A stretch of 64,000 nt of DNA from Tubiluchus corallicola (GCA_030141605.1 JAQGDQ010000245.1:272098-336097), one strand, 5' to 3'. Positions 11,001-23,452 are shown, counted from the first letter of the stretch. Notes: generated by a model not told the origin, from the sequence alone. Program-made: numbers and translations.

Positions 11001-14000
11001 TGCTGTTTTAAAGCATCAAATTAGTTAAAAATGTTGTTGATAAAATGAAAATTTGCCTTGAGCAAAGCAATAAGATTGTCGTTAAAGTAAAACATGTCGA
11101 TAAGTGAAAAAAGGTGTCAAATGATCAGCGTCACTAAACGGGGAGACGTTAAGCGAAGACTTACTGTACTTAGTTAAATGATTTGTGTTCCATGGCAGTA
11201 AAGAAGCAAAGCTTTTAAAAATGCCCTGACTGTGACATTTCAAGTAATACATACATTTAAAAAAATGAAAGAAGAGGTTGTGAACAAGCAAGGATGAGAA
11301 GAAATGAGATGAGGGAAAGTTGACAACACAACAAAATAGAAATAAAGGGACAATTATGAAAAATTAATAAAGTAAACTAATAATAACAATGTATATTTTT
11401 CAACATCAAAATTAAGAATGCAGAACAATTTTGCGAAGGCTAAAAAAATAGATGCCGCTTAATAGACTCATTTTGAGATGGAAGATTTTTGACCACATTA
11501 ACCTACTAAATCTATTAGCTGCCGGATATAGTATTACTAGTATAAAAGTATAAGACATCACTGTTCAGCTTAGTATGCACCACAGCTAGCTTACTTAGTG
11601 TGGTTTAGTAAGACTGCAAGAGCTTTAAATGTTAGATTTTTATGCTTATTCTCTATTTTCAAAATTAACTCTGTGTTCTTAGTTGCTCTATGCTATTCAG
11701 GTTTGTAAAGTGGCAAAGAATGCTCGTACACTATTGCCACTGCATCGGTGGCATAACAGCAACAGATAATTGTGTATTCTGTGAAAAGTAGCAAGAGCTT
11801 CAAAAGGAAACCATTTGGCATGTGATAAAAAGTTTAGCTTTGGACAATGAGGTAATAGCAGGGGACAAGCGGGTAACAGATTCAAAGCAAAAACTCTACG
11901 CCAGCGTATTAGAACACGATAAGCGTACACGCTTACAAATAGAAAAGTACGTAACAAGAAAAAATGACATGGTAGTAGTAAAAGCTCTTTGATCACACGC
12001 ACGCATGAACACATGCAGATGTGTCTTATTTTAAGTAGTGGCTGAAACAAAACTGTTTGTTAATTATGCAAAGTTATTTGAGTCAATTGATATACCTCAA
12101 TTGAGTCAGTTTTTATGTACCTTTGAAAATGAGCGACCCGCCCCAAACATTTTGAGTCAGTTAAGCAACTGAATCTATTAATCGTGAGTCTAATATACGG
12201 CGTCCACTATGTATTACTTCCCATGCAATCAATGCATAGGTTTATACATACACTTGGAGATTTCCACACATCAAAGATTCCTGCCATCATTAATAGCTGC
12301 CTTCCTGACCAGCCACTTGTTTCATTCCACATTTCTAAGGACTTTTCTTCCATTCTTACGAATCCTGGTTTATTATTGTACGAGTAACAAAAATACGGTT
12401 GAGCAGGTTTCACACCGTGCTGCCATTCGTAGAACCTAAGAACACAAATTCCTTGACTGTCAGTTAAAAATAATTATTTTGCAACTAATTTTGTAACGTA
12501 AATTTAGGGAAAAATAAGCAGCAATATAATTATCATTTTAGTCTCCTGGAATGAGAAAAAATGCACAATACAATGAGTGAATGTTGGTGATAGTAACATA
12601 TTCTACAAACCTGGTCAAAAAGTTCATTTACTGAATATCAGTTGCATCTCAAGTAGACACTACAGGCAAAAAACTGGTAGAAAACAGTTAACTGCTATCA
12701 TGGTAACAATAATTCTGTGCCATACAAGATGCAAGATAATGTAAAACATTCATTATATAATAGATAGTAACATACTTACTGATATTAGAGTCATGCATAA
12801 CTTTTCAATGAAGTTTAAATTTATTTTGTTTTGAAGTAGTAGTTTGAAATCTTACCCATCTGCCACAACAACACAGCGACGTCCATGTGTAAAAGCCCCG
12901 CGGAATGAAGGCTTCTCTAGCATACCTTCAGAGCGACAGTTGCTAAGATTCAGATACTGGTCATCTTTTCCTTTGTACCAGGAGGGAACAAGCGCCCACC
13001 TCATTGGCACTATCACCCTTTCTGATTGATCACCATTACCACCTGGAAAATGTTTGCTTGATGCAATCACTGGCCTGGAAGAAAAACAAAATGCTCAATC
13101 TTTAAATTCCGTGTTATTTGTGACTAAAATTCGAAAGTTTGCCAATTTGATTAAAGCTAATGATAGTCTTAAAATCTCCTCTCACGGTTATTATTTTCCT
13201 CTCTTAAAGTTTTCCATCATTACGCTACTCTATAAGAATAAAGGAAATGACAGAACCGCAAGTAATTGATCACCAAATACAAAGGAGTTATCTCTTAAGA
13301 ACATCCCAGAAGCCAGTTCTCACTTTCAAACATTTAAAACTGAGTAACTTTGTCTTAATTTGTCAACAATGTAGCCATTGTGACGAAAATATGACCCTTA
13401 GACAGCACATAGCCAACTGGTAGCAACTAACAAGCAACATAATAAGTTTGTTAATAAACATCTGTTACATACAAGCCCAGCAGTGCAAAACAAAATTGTA
13501 CATTTGCGGTTCATTAATGGTATAACACAGGTTATCATTTTATTGCAGTAAGACGAAGTACTAACCCACTGTTTGTAGTTTCATAGTTCGAATAAAAGTA
13601 CAAAATAATAAGCAAAGTCTTACCACTTGTTGTTTCATTTAAGATATGTTTTGTTTTAATGGCGAGTGTGCAACATGGATAAAGCAGCTTCTGCATTTTA
13701 TTTATTTATTCTTTTATTTCAGCTTGTAGACCTACATACATACATGCATACATAGTTTTAAGCCATAAAATACAATATACAAAAATATACATACATAAAC
13801 AATTACTGTACATTTTATCGAACGAGTTCACTTACGTATAACATGACGGTGAAATGTTATAAGAAGGTTGATAGTAAGAGCCTGTCCTAGGATTTTCTTT
13901 CCATTGTGGTTGCTTCCATTTTCCTGTTGTCTTATCCCTGTAACTGCAAGCTTGACAAACTTGATTTGGCGACAGAGTACTGAAATCAATCAAAATCTAA

Positions 14001-15593
14001 TAATGTACCTACAGATTAGGATAACCTAGTAAACTTAAATTACAGTATTGTACTGTAAATACTAGCATCTGTTTATAAATTAGTTTGATAACACTGTAAC
14101 GTCATTTTAATCATAAACTGTCCAAAGACAGAAGGACTAGGGACATATTTATAAATTGACTAATTAGGCGGAAAGGTAATTTCATAACCTGCTTAGATTT
14201 AATAGCAAAGCTTGATCCATTTATGACCACTTACAATGCTGGGAAGGGTGCTATCCCATTGCTAATGATAAGTATAATCTGCTAATTAAGTTTTATAGTG
14301 ACTTATAAGAGCTAATATACTATAGCAGGTTTTGAATTACATTGTAGACAGAAAAAAATTAATATTAGCAATGTAGGATGTTCATGCAGTTCTGATAAAT
14401 ATCTAACTGAAAGCGTGTAAACAATCTCCAGATTATACTTCGAATACCAGTAATTATAATACACTACAAGCAGTTACTGTGTCTCCTTTTATATAAGCAC
14501 AATATATATATATATATATATATATGTAAGTATAGTAACCATGTCTTTTCACAGTTTCGTTGTGCGCACGTGCAGTTGCTAAATACTACAGCAGAGTGTC
14601 TTAACTACACGTCATGTGATATGTAGGTAAAGTAAAGCTGTCTGCTGCGTGAGTTGTCTTACATGTACTTTACTTAATTATACATTAGTCTGTACATAGT
14701 GTGACTTACTTGCAGGATCTTGCTTGGAACTAAGTAAGGATCTAGGTAGCTGTTAAAACTGTTGCTATTACAATAGAATGGGCTACGAGGTAGTGCCAAG
14801 TGTACACAAATGCGTTGTCTGATACACTTAACAGTTGATCTTTTCACGATCATCATCAATTGCTGGAACTGCGAAAAGGCTTATTTGCACAATTATTAAT
14901 AAGCGAAAGATAATGCACCACAAATAATTGTACACTCTGCTTGAATATAAGCACTATGCAAGTGCGTTTAAATGGCCATTAATAGTGCTGGTAATAAACC
15001 ACAAGCAATTATACACTAAGTCTCATAAATAACCAGGACTGGGCAGTACTATTCTTCAGCCTAGGCCATCATAATGTCTTAATATGCCGGAGAAAATACT
15101 ACATCGTATTTATGTCAGTTTAATGGTAACTTCGTTAATTATATAATTACAAATGAAGTACACAACTAATTCTTATGACACAAGCAGAAATCGGCTGAAA
15201 TACTCGGTCACAAAAACATATAATCACAGTTTTTTTCTTTATTAGATCTCCTACAACTTCACTTTGTAACTGAAACTTTGGGCTGCTTAGTTTATAAATA
15301 TAAATTCTAGGACAAAAACATCATTTAAAGGTACACAAAACGTGGCTGACTTGGCAATCATTGGTCTTATCGTCACCCCATCTGCGTTTGTACGTTATTA
15401 TTATTTTGTTCTTATTTGTTTTTGCACTGAAGGTGGCTAATAATAAATATTCTATTCTATTAGCAAATTTAGTATTTCTTGTCAACGGATGGCACTACAT
15501 TATAAGTATCAGCATAGCAAAGAAAGATTTTTTGAGCTATAAATAAGTGCAAAAGTGACAATGGAGAACTCACCAAGCAGTTCTCCCACACAT
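8015..15593 (-). CDS. HMCES: HMCES, abasic-site processing protein (SRAP domain), complete
   Basis: SRAP-family protein that covalently caps abasic sites in single-stranded DNA at replication forks. Exons in transcript order: 15593-15574, 13979-13836, 13074-12856, 12435-12252, 10222-10079, 8428-8316, 8126-8015. All phases agree and give 311 residues. Exon 1 codes MCGRTA, exposing the catalytic Cys2 after Met removal. Other family marks: ERVIVPMRWALVPSWY, NCRSEGMLEK, RRCVVVADGFYEW (Glu131 in the active site), SGWSGRQLLMMAGIFDVW, YSYSVITVDAP, HHRIPALLDGDDEV (His pair 211-212) and VSTIVNNSRNQTPEC. The C-terminal tail after residue 275 is short and basic, with a PCNA-box-like QTLMDTWI (282-289). 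Length is slightly below the roughly 350 of mammals because the tail is shorter. Intron 5 carries a foldback repeat and a (ATC)n tract; intron 4 carries a DNA transposon. Confidence 0.96.
8655..8860. repeat. Foldback (long inverted repeat) element in HMCES intron
   Basis: Left arm about 8655-8747 and right arm about 8774-8860 are reverse complements over roughly 87-93 bases with scattered mismatches. Shared core strings include GAACATGCAGTATG and GCAGCAAATTTT. The spacer is about 26 AT-rich bases. There is no coding capacity. It looks like a MITE or foldback element; the transcript could form a long hairpin. Confidence 0.85.
9226..9246 (+). repeat. (ATC)n microsatellite
   Basis: About seven ATC/TCA repeats in HMCES intron 5, followed by an (ATT)n-like stretch. 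Confidence 0.9.
10489..11166. mobile_element. Non-autonomous TIR DNA transposon with TA target duplication
   Basis: The left end reads CAGTAAGTTCTCGTTTAACG and the right end, read on the minus strand, CAGTAAGTCTTCGCTTAACG. Both are flanked by TA. The 678-base interior has no transposase frame. Terminal CAGT and TA duplication fit a Tc1/mariner-pogo (Tigger-like) MITE, which is inference. It sits in HMCES intron 4 on the same strand as several AT-rich chance frames. Confidence 0.82.
13690..13830 (-). repeat. Possible retroposon 3' tail
   Basis: Read on the minus strand, a TACA/TGTA-rich stretch ends in AATAAAAGAATAAATAAATA, typical of LINE or SINE 3' termini. A similar tail (AATAAAGAATAAATAAATG) occurs on the minus strand near 48650, with the string TTTTATGG shared upstream. 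Family unknown. Confidence 0.35.
14502..14525. repeat. (TA)n microsatellite
   Basis: Twelve TA units in HMCES intron 1. Confidence 0.9.
15400..15475 (+). repeat. Possible LINE 3' terminus
   Basis: T-rich sequence is followed by AATAAATATTCTATTCTATT. An AATAAA-like signal running into a short pentamer repeat (TATTC) is characteristic of CR1/L2-type non-LTR 3' ends. No coding part is attached. Confidence 0.35.
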
Positions 15594-17448
15594 TTCGTTC
15601 CCAGCTAGGCCATAAGTGCAGCAACAGCAGTAGCTTTATTACAGTCCAGACAGTTGAATATGGCAGCAAAGTTTGTTTGTTGTCAACTCAAACCTAAAGT
15701 AGGCCACAGACTGTAGCATAAATTAGAATTAGGATTGGCACCCCAACACAAACTGAACTCAGAAGTCAAGAACTAGCCTGATGGGCTGTAAGCTCCCCCA
15801 GGACAGAGACCCGGAAACCAAGCATTGCCTGCATTTTAGATGTTTCACGAGGTCTTTCTCAGAAACTACAATCAAGAAATTCAAACTACGAAGTAGTACA
15901 AATTCTTGATTTTGATTCCAAAAAGCCTTAAAAGTCTAAAACTTTAAAGCTAAATTATAAAGATAAAGCAGAAGAATACTTGCTTTGCAGCATTTGCCAT
16001 CATACAGCAAAAATTGATGCAAAATGTAGATGGAGTGAAATGATGAAGCCATGCAACCGATTATAAACTTAATTTAATAAGTTTACTGTTACCTTAATTA
16101 ACAGAGACTCAGTGGTTTTTTGCATAATCTTTTAAAAGTTTTATTAGCATGCAAGTTGTATTTCCACTTTTTTCCACTTAATTTCAATGTGATGGTCGAA
16201 ATCAGGAGATTTAAGAATTTTTCAAAAACCGACTGAAACACAAATCTATAGCCACAAAGCCACCTTGCTGAATAAATTATATATTTAAGAGTTAAAATCG
16301 TGATACTTACATTATTGGTTTCACTGAAATTTACAGCTTTGGTAGACAGATATACATTTTTTATGTTTACGGTTCAGTAACAGAAGCTGTATATTAATCT
16401 ATATTTGTGCATCTGATTTTGATACTGGTTCTGATTCAATATTTACTGCCAGATTGTGCCAGCAAGAATAGTGCCACAAGGCACATGTAGCTTATAATTA
16501 ATTTCTTAATGCTCAACTGAAAACATTGGTATTTCATTTCAATATTTTCACTTTGGGATTTTAGGACATTTTGATAAAGCAAATGATAAAACACCACTGA
16601 AGTTGAGAGAATCCACCTGCTGGTTACAGAGTTTGTTCTGACCTTCTTTCATTTTGTAAATGGTAGACCCATAGTGAAATTGGGGAATGAAAATGAAGAA
16701 GATGTACTAGAATTTGCAAGTTCTGGAACCGTGTCAAGTCTAAGATAAAGATAGCTCCATGTGCCTGTTAATTACATCCTCACAGAAGAAAAGGACTACG
16801 AGCCAGGAAGTAAATGTGCCACATGAAATTGCTTGTAATCATCTGATTGTAGTAGGCCTACTGAGCCACCTGACTCTATTAGTGAGTCACATGATGTCCT
16901 GAATGTTGTAGCGGGTGTAGTAATGTGTTTCCTGATTTGTTCGTTCTTCCAAGAACAAAAAAAATCGCAAATCAAATTAGGAAATTTCAGAAAAAGCTGG
17001 CTACAAGAGAAAAAACCATCGAAGATATATCAGCGAATTGAATGACTATAAAAAATTTATGAACTATTTTACAACAATGGCTAATTACAATTTCTTGTTG
17101 TAGCTATTTAATTCATTCATTCCAGTGTGTAATGTTTTCAAATCAGTAATTTCAAGTTTTCATGGACAATATTGGATGTAAGGAAACGGGAAGGGTAAAG
17201 CATGGTGTTGAGAGCCAGACTGGAGGAGTGTAGAAGTGGGAGGGTATACATAAAACACCCGTTTAAAAAGTTCCACAATTTCGTACCAGAAGAAAAGGTA
17301 CCACCAGTGACATGTAGGATATTCCAGAATGAGTAATAGAGTACAAAATCCATAAAAGCAAAATTCATTGTTATTAAAACACAGGCAACAGGGTTCTGGT
17401 TAATTTTTACGTTATCTGTGTAAAAGCATTCAGAAATAAATAAGTATA
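15594..17448. other. Intergenic region upstream of HMCES
   Basis: About 1.85 kb 5' of HMCES. Apart from the promoter-proximal bases, I see only AT-rich unique sequence. A 34-codon open stretch at about 16653-16741 (+, VNGRPIVKLGNENEEDVLEF) looks protein-like but has no recognisable partner exons. Confidence 0.5.
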
Positions 17449-18072
17449 CCGTATCTACATGTGTACAAGTCGATGTGCACTTTAAGACCAAAAATTGCGT
17501 CATTTTATATATTACCTGTGTACAATAAAATATTAAGGTCTTCCACAGTAAATGATGTCAACGATGGCCAAGTAATAAATCAATAGCCTACTGTGTTAGT
17601 GTGTAAGGTATGTGCAAGTGCCTGGGCCGAGTATATTATACCTACCCGATGTATATATATATGTATATATATTCATGTTGAGGGCCCTCAATGCAATCCA
17701 TGATAATGCAGCCTGGCCTTTCATCACGCATAATTGTTTGTAATGCCTTTAACCCTACGATATTGCCCTAATTTATTTAACAGTAACATATAAATTTTAA
17801 CTTAATTTCACATACATTGAAATAAATTACAGTAATATTTGTTAATTTTGTGAAGTAATGTCAAGATGCGAACATTCTCCGATGTGAAGTATCACAGTAT
17901 GAGTGTTCATTCAGTCCAGCGTATAATGAAGGATTATTTCTTTACATATTCGTATTGCAGACGACTCTTTAGCGACATCTCCCAAAAACATATCGTAAGT
18001 ATAAGTCGACCCCAAAAAATTTCACCTTAAAATCGCCTCCCAAAAATTCGACTTGTACATAAGTATATACGG
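17449..18072. mobile_element. Non-autonomous TIR DNA transposon (CCGTATxTAC ends)
   Basis: The left end CCGTATCTACATGTGTACAA and the right end, read on the minus strand, CCGTATATACTTATGTACAA form terminal inverted repeats that continue into GTCGA. Each is flanked by TA. The interior (624 bases in all) lacks a transposase frame. The right arm continues with GTCGACCCCAAAAA-type sequence, a common arrangement in animal MITEs. Confidence 0.8.
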
Positions 18073-18198
18073 TAATAAGCACTCGTAAAAATTCCACTAC
18101 AAATGAAGTTTATTTCTCTAAAAAATAGCAATGTTAAACAAAGCTGTGCGATAATATATTTCCTTTTGCACCATTTAAAAGACTTCCTGGAATCCTGG

Positions 18199-18545
18199 TT
18201 GACATATTTTGATTTTAAAGCTGCACTGGCAGCCATTTTGAAACATAATAACTTTGAATGACCTCGAAACATTTTCCGATAGATCGCATATGCTATTATA
18301 TCTGCTGGTAATACATTTCTGCTATCTTAAATGCTACTTAGTGAAGTTATTTTGACTTTAAAGTTGATTTAGTTGCCATTTTAAAACAAAAAAAGACTTT
18401 TAATGACCTTGAAAATTTTTCTGATAGATCATATGCTATTACATCAACTGCAAATACATTTATGTTGTCTAAAGTGTTAACTAATTGAGTTATTTTGATT
18501 TTAAAGCTGCATCAGTGTGACCATTTTGAATTTAAAATCTATTAC
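18199..18545. repeat. Tandem repeat, about 143-base unit, 2.4 copies
   Basis: The string TTTTGA(T/C)TTTAAAG recurs at about 18207, 18349 and 18493, and each copy continues with GCCATTTT or ACCATTTT. GATAGATC(GC)ATATGCTATTA recurs in the two complete units. Unit length is 142-144 bases and divergence is moderate. No open frame spans the array. Confidence 0.85.
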
Positions 18546-18920
18546 TTTTTACCCCAAAATGGATTTTCGGGGATTTTGAAAATGCATGGTATTTTGGACG
18601 ACTTTGTGTGTCAGTGCAAAAATTTAGCTTTACATTATTTTTGTCTGGGTAACACTTTATTTTGACCAGACTAGATGGTAAACATTAGGACCTTTCCTTC
18701 GTTACATTTGCACATGTAAGTAGTTTGGCTTATAGGATGGTAGCGGCCTAACATGCAGTAATAACGTTTAATTAATATTAAAACGACAAAGACAGTCGAT
18801 GGACCTGACTAAAAAATAAACGTATGTTCTCTTTTTCAAACTCGGCCCTTTGATATGTAGGTTGGATAGAAATTCAAACATTTTCAAGATGCAGAACGTA
18901 ATCCAGCGTACAGTGTAAAA

Positions 18921-20791
18921 TCAAGTTACCAAACTACATTTCTCATCACACTTGATTGGTGATTTTGCTTCAATCCTCACTAACAGATGCGTATAAAGCG
19001 GCACTTTGGAAAGTGACACCACAGTATAATTTAGACTATTAAGGCCATCGGTTTTTAACCTGGCCATTGAGGTTTTAAATAAACCTCTTTTGAGACCAGA
19101 GGGTGGTCTTTTTATGTGTTTTAGCATATGATACCGTCCTACTTCTTTGGATGGCAGTTGAACTCGAAGCTTCGAGCGCTTTATTCTTAATTCCATATCA
19201 TCATCTTCTCCACCCCACCCCCAAAATTCATTTGAGTAACCATTCACTAGTTCGACGTGCTGTTTTTTAAGTGCTAAAACACCGCCTACCAAGGCGCGAT
19301 AGCCAGCCTTATAAGTGCCAGTCCTGTTAATAACATAGGACATGTGGTAAGGTTGCTCCACACATTTGTATATGTTCTTATCATTCTCAGGAATAAGATC
19401 AACATCATGAAATATCACACATTCAAATTGACCAAGCTTTTTAGCTTCAAGAAATGCAGCATTCATTATGACGCCTTTGTTGAATGTTTCGTTACCCTCT
19501 TGTTCTGCGACAACAATACGATAGCTCCTTTGCTGTTTTTGTAGTAGTGGATGTAGATTTGCGAGCAGAGCGAACAGATGTTGCTCTCTGTCTCTATATG
19601 GAATAATGATTAAAACAGTCTGTTGTGCAGTGCAGTTAGGCGGATGGTAAACACCCCCTTTTAGTTGCTCCAAAGTATGTAGCTTTTCACGGACCAAGTC
19701 TTCCTTAATGACAGGTTTAAATGCTCCCATAAGTCCCGGCGGCTGCTTAGGGCATGGTAGCTGCTTTGTATGCAAATTTTCACCAGAGCCTCTTTGGGAA
19801 TCATTAATTCTGAAAAAGGCCAGGCTGTTATTACATTACTGCAGATATAGTAGGTTAGGCCTACATTACTAATTTAAAACTTGATATTTTTATAAATAGT
19901 AACATCAGCAACAATAGCAAGAGAGAGATGTGTTATGCAGAAACCATATGTGGTGCATTAACAAAATATGTGCAGTCTTGACTTTCATTACCTGTCACTA
20001 AAGTGATCTCCTTTATCAGGTGTGCACAATTTTACGTATACAATGCCACCCCTGTGCTTAGTCTTTTGCTGTAGTTTAAACAGAGTTTTTTGTATTTGCA
20101 TTATGCTAGCAGATAATGTAATCTCTGGTTTAAATCACATGTGATATATTTTTGGTTTTGGATGGGCAAAGAAATTTGAGTATACCGATATATTGGCACT
20201 GAGGCAAAGGTTAACAAAAAGAGATTAAAATGATTAAATTTGTACTATAAAAGTTGCTACTTTATGACAGTGATGACACTGCACATAGTGCATGTATACA
20301 GACACTGCATGTACCTACCATCTGTAAAAACCGAATGAAATTTCCTAAGTAAAATATTTACAATTCGGTTTGCTCTTTACCATTTACAAAACAAACTCAC
20401 ATAGACAATTCTAATAGCATTGAAATGGTTTATAGATAGGAACAAGATGATCTGCTTTATAAACTTTGACACAGTCACATATAATACTGCAAAACAGCCT
20501 ACAGAAACAGTAAAAAACCTAATGCAGTCAAATGACAAATGCACCTAGCTAATTGACATTTGCAATTTACTTTTTTTTCACTATTATGAAATAAGATGAA
20601 AGTAATAAAAAACAAACTTACGCTAACACTATCCGGTCTTTCTTAATGTAAGAGTAAGCAGGAACCAAACTTTGTGAGCTATAATTAAATTTGCTAATCA
20701 TACTGAATAAAAGCCAGGAGCATGTGACAAGCAAAAATGTTTTTGTAACCCGGTCTAGGCTTGTCAAACTACACAAAGAGTCCACATACAT
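18921..20791 (-). CDS. Beta-1,4-galactosyltransferase family enzyme, probably a beta-1,4-N-acetylgalactosaminyltransferase
   Basis: Golgi type II membrane glycosyltransferase that extends GlcNAc-terminated glycans. Exon 1 is 20791-20622 and exon 2 19809-18921; the join (GC|A) gives 352 residues, normal for the family. In-frame TAG and TAA lie just upstream of the ATG, supporting this start. Residues 1-14 are cytosolic and about 15-35 (KTFLLVTCSWLLFSMIS) form the signal anchor. Family marks: CPKQPPGLMG, IIIPYRDREQHL, FECVIFHDVDLIPENDKN (metal-binding DVD at 192-194), FWGWGGEDDDMELRI (254-261), GRYHMLKH (metal-binding Met and His) and DGLNSLNY. N-glycosylation sites NCT and NET are present. The residue corresponding to bovine/human Tyr289 is Leu230 (RALVGGVLAL), the state known in invertebrate beta4GalNAc-transferases and in the engineered Tyr-to-Leu enzyme. 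GalNAc specificity is therefore inferred, not shown. Confidence 0.95.
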
Positions 20792-22840
20792 CGTCCTGCG
20801 GGCTTACTACCAAGGAAGTCTACCTATAGACTAAAGTTGGTAAACACTGGGCCTAAGTGAAAATACATGTTCAGCATGTGTAAAGCAACATACGTTTCTT
20901 TACACCGGCCTTTTATGACCTTTAGACTGTAGCACTCCTACACACGATTATCACGTTAAAATTTTCAAAGTGACTAGAGGTACAGTTTCAGATTTGAACT
21001 TTTTTTGCATTAAAGCTCCGACACCAGAACTTTCACCTTTGAAGGTGCAGTGCGCGGCGCGCATCAGAGATGTTGCTGCTCGATTTTCGAATGTCTTCCC
21101 TGTACTACGGGAATCTAAATGTTGATATTCCAGCATTCCTTTCGGAATATTATTGCAACACGCACGTGTGGTACCAAAATAACACTATCTAGTGTATCTT
21201 TATATGATTGCTGTCCAATGTCAGATCAAACTCTTGTATTGCTGTTCTAAATTTCACTGCATCCGAGGTTTGCACAATGGTGTGCTGTAAAAATGACCCA
21301 GGAAAAAAGGGCACAGGAATAACAGCACAAATGGAAAGTATGAAAAAATGGCACACAGGTTATTTTGATGCAATTGATTTCTATAGTAAAAGTGGAATGC
21401 GCTCGTTAGGAAGCCAAAACCCAATAATCATAAACTTATTCGCCTGATTCTTTTGATTAAAAAAAATTAACACAAAGATAAACAAACAAACATACAAACA
21501 TGTATGTGTGCTGATATTACATAGACTAGCAAAAGACTCACAAAATATTTTTTCATCAAATAGATGCGCAAATGTTCCACAAAGTGCTTATCTACCCTTT
21601 AACAACTAATTTTGGCGATGGTAAAAGACTGACAAACATATACGTACCAAATCACCTTATAAGGCCCTACACATTAATAAGCAAAAGTTATAGATAGTGT
21701 TATACAGTTTTACAAGCATGAATTTCTTGAAGTGCAAGTGGAACTAGCTCGTAGTTGTTTGACAAGGAGAAAATAACAAAAAAGAAGTACTAATTATTGT
21801 CTCTGAGACCTGCACGAAGTGCTTCACGAATGTTTTTCTTTTCTACATGGTTTTCGGTCAAGTTTTGTAAAAAAAGAACTGGCGAAAAGATTCTCATTTT
21901 GGCACCCTATAATCGCTATCATTTTTCACAAAGTTTCATGAAAATTTGTTAGGTAGTATTTGTTTGATAGGCTTACTGCCATAACAGGCCAAAAAAACAA
22001 CAAAACAAACAAACAAACTGTGTTGAAACAACTTTCTTTTTAGAGGTAAAAATAACTAAAATAATTATCCTCCACTGTAATCCTACCCCTAAATACATAT
22101 TCTACTAAACGTGCCATTTTTTCCTGTGGCATTTTTACCTGTGCCGTTTTAAGCTACTTTTCCATTTGTGCCATTTTTTCCTTAACCAGTTCTTTCGCCA
22201 CCCATTCACCAATCAATTATGTTATAATTTTATTTTCCTACATAAGTCATCACTAACTCTTGTACTTTTATTATTATGCGTCTTGTGTTTTGTAAAAGGT
22301 GGTAAAAAATTAAATTACTTACTTTCCTCTTTGTCCCTCATATTTGAGCCAGAAAATGTTCCCCGATTCATAACATAGACTACTACATGATTTACGTGGG
22401 AGCACAACTCTAAATTATCTGTACAATACTCTCCCACTAATATCAGAACCAACTTCTACTCTCATGTTATGTGTCCTTGAAATTCACATAATAGTGTAAT
22501 TGTTGAAGCGTCAAATCTGGCTCAATTTCGAAAATTGTTGAGGAGAGACCTAATCGTTAAAAATTGTTTTATAGTTAGGTATCTTATGGCTAGGTTTACC
22601 TAGGCTAGTATCAAGAATGAGTATGTGTTTTCTAACTGCGGAAAAAATCAATAGGAATAGCTGCAGAAAAAGAATAACGTATATGCAGGCTGCAAAAATG
22701 GGTACATTGAAAACAATGTAAACTGATTTTATTTATTCTGCACCCCCACAACACATAAGCAGTTTGTAAGGTTTGTTTAGATTTTGCAAGCAAGTTTGTG
22801 ACACCAGAATATTCGACACGGCACTGTACCTAAAGAAATT
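20792..22840. other. Intergenic region 5' of the glycosyltransferase
   Basis: AT-rich sequence with no supported gene. At about 22109-22180 the phrase GTGCCATTTTTTCC recurs in diverged copies (low-complexity repeat). Open frames here have no codon or domain support. Confidence 0.5.
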
Positions 22841-22843
22841 ACC

Positions 22844-22861
22844 AGGTCCGGTGCCGGACCT
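22844..22861. repeat. Perfect GC-rich hairpin
   Basis: AGGTCCGGTGCCGGACCT: eight base pairs around a two-base loop, the most GC-rich patch in this part of the window, 55 bases before the LINE-derived frame opens. Probably part of the mobile-element debris. Confidence 0.7.
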
Positions 22862-22915
22862 ATAGACACGTTTTTCGCTTCTGATCCCTACACGTCAGGA
22901 TCATAAACTCATTAA

Positions 22916-23452
22916 AAACCAATCAAGCTATATAAATCAATGGTTCGTCCTTTATTGGATTATGGTGATGTGATTTGGAGTCCAAATCGTCAAGATATGA
23001 TAAGGAAAATTGAAAGTACACAACATCGAGCTACTAAACTTGTACCTGCTATTTCTCATTTACCATATGTTGCAAGACTTAAGATTCTGGGCCTTACACC
23101 TCTGAAGTACAGACACAAAAGACAAGATTTAATCCAAACATTTCGTATCCTTAAAGGTATAGAAACCATCAACAGCGAAATATTTTTCCGTCGACAGACA
23201 TATCATGGTACCAGAGGTCACTCCTACAAAATCAAAAAGAGAACAGTTCCCCAAAGGTGGAGTAGGAGGAGATTCACATTTGCAAGGCGAGTAATTAATG
23301 AGTGGAACGCGCTGCCTGACACTGTAGTTCAAGCCTCCAATCCTGCCCAGTTTAAGTCTCGTCTCGATAGACACTGGAAATGCAATCCTGAAAAATATAT
23401 AGACCCCAGGTTGCTACAATGGCAACAAGAAACCTCGTGCTACGCTTCATGA
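22916..23452 (+). mobile_element. 5'-truncated non-LTR retrotransposon, C-terminal end of reverse-transcriptase ORF
   Basis: Open frame after an in-frame TAA at 22913-22915. It starts IKLYKSMVRPLLDYGDVIWS and contains RKIESTQHRATKLVP, LGLTPLKYRHKRQDLI and INEWNALPDTVVQA. This arrangement is the region that follows the RT domain in jockey/CR1-like LINEs: Y-x-S-x-V-R-P-x-L-(D/E)-Y, Q-R-x-A-T-K-L and W-N-x-L-P. The catalytic RT and endonuclease parts are missing, as expected of 5' truncation. The frame is intact to its stop. The 3' untranslated part ends near 23503 with TTAATAAAGTAAACAAGG. Non-functional copy. Confidence 0.92.

Noticed and set aside
11697-12050. 117-codon minus-strand frame in HMCES intron 4
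   Set aside because: No resemblance to SRAP proteins, no splice sites in phase, and the flanking exons already join exactly without it.
12184-12439. Plus-strand open frames over HMCES exon 4
   Set aside because: They are shadows of the minus-strand coding exon 12252-12435, whose protein is clearly HMCES.
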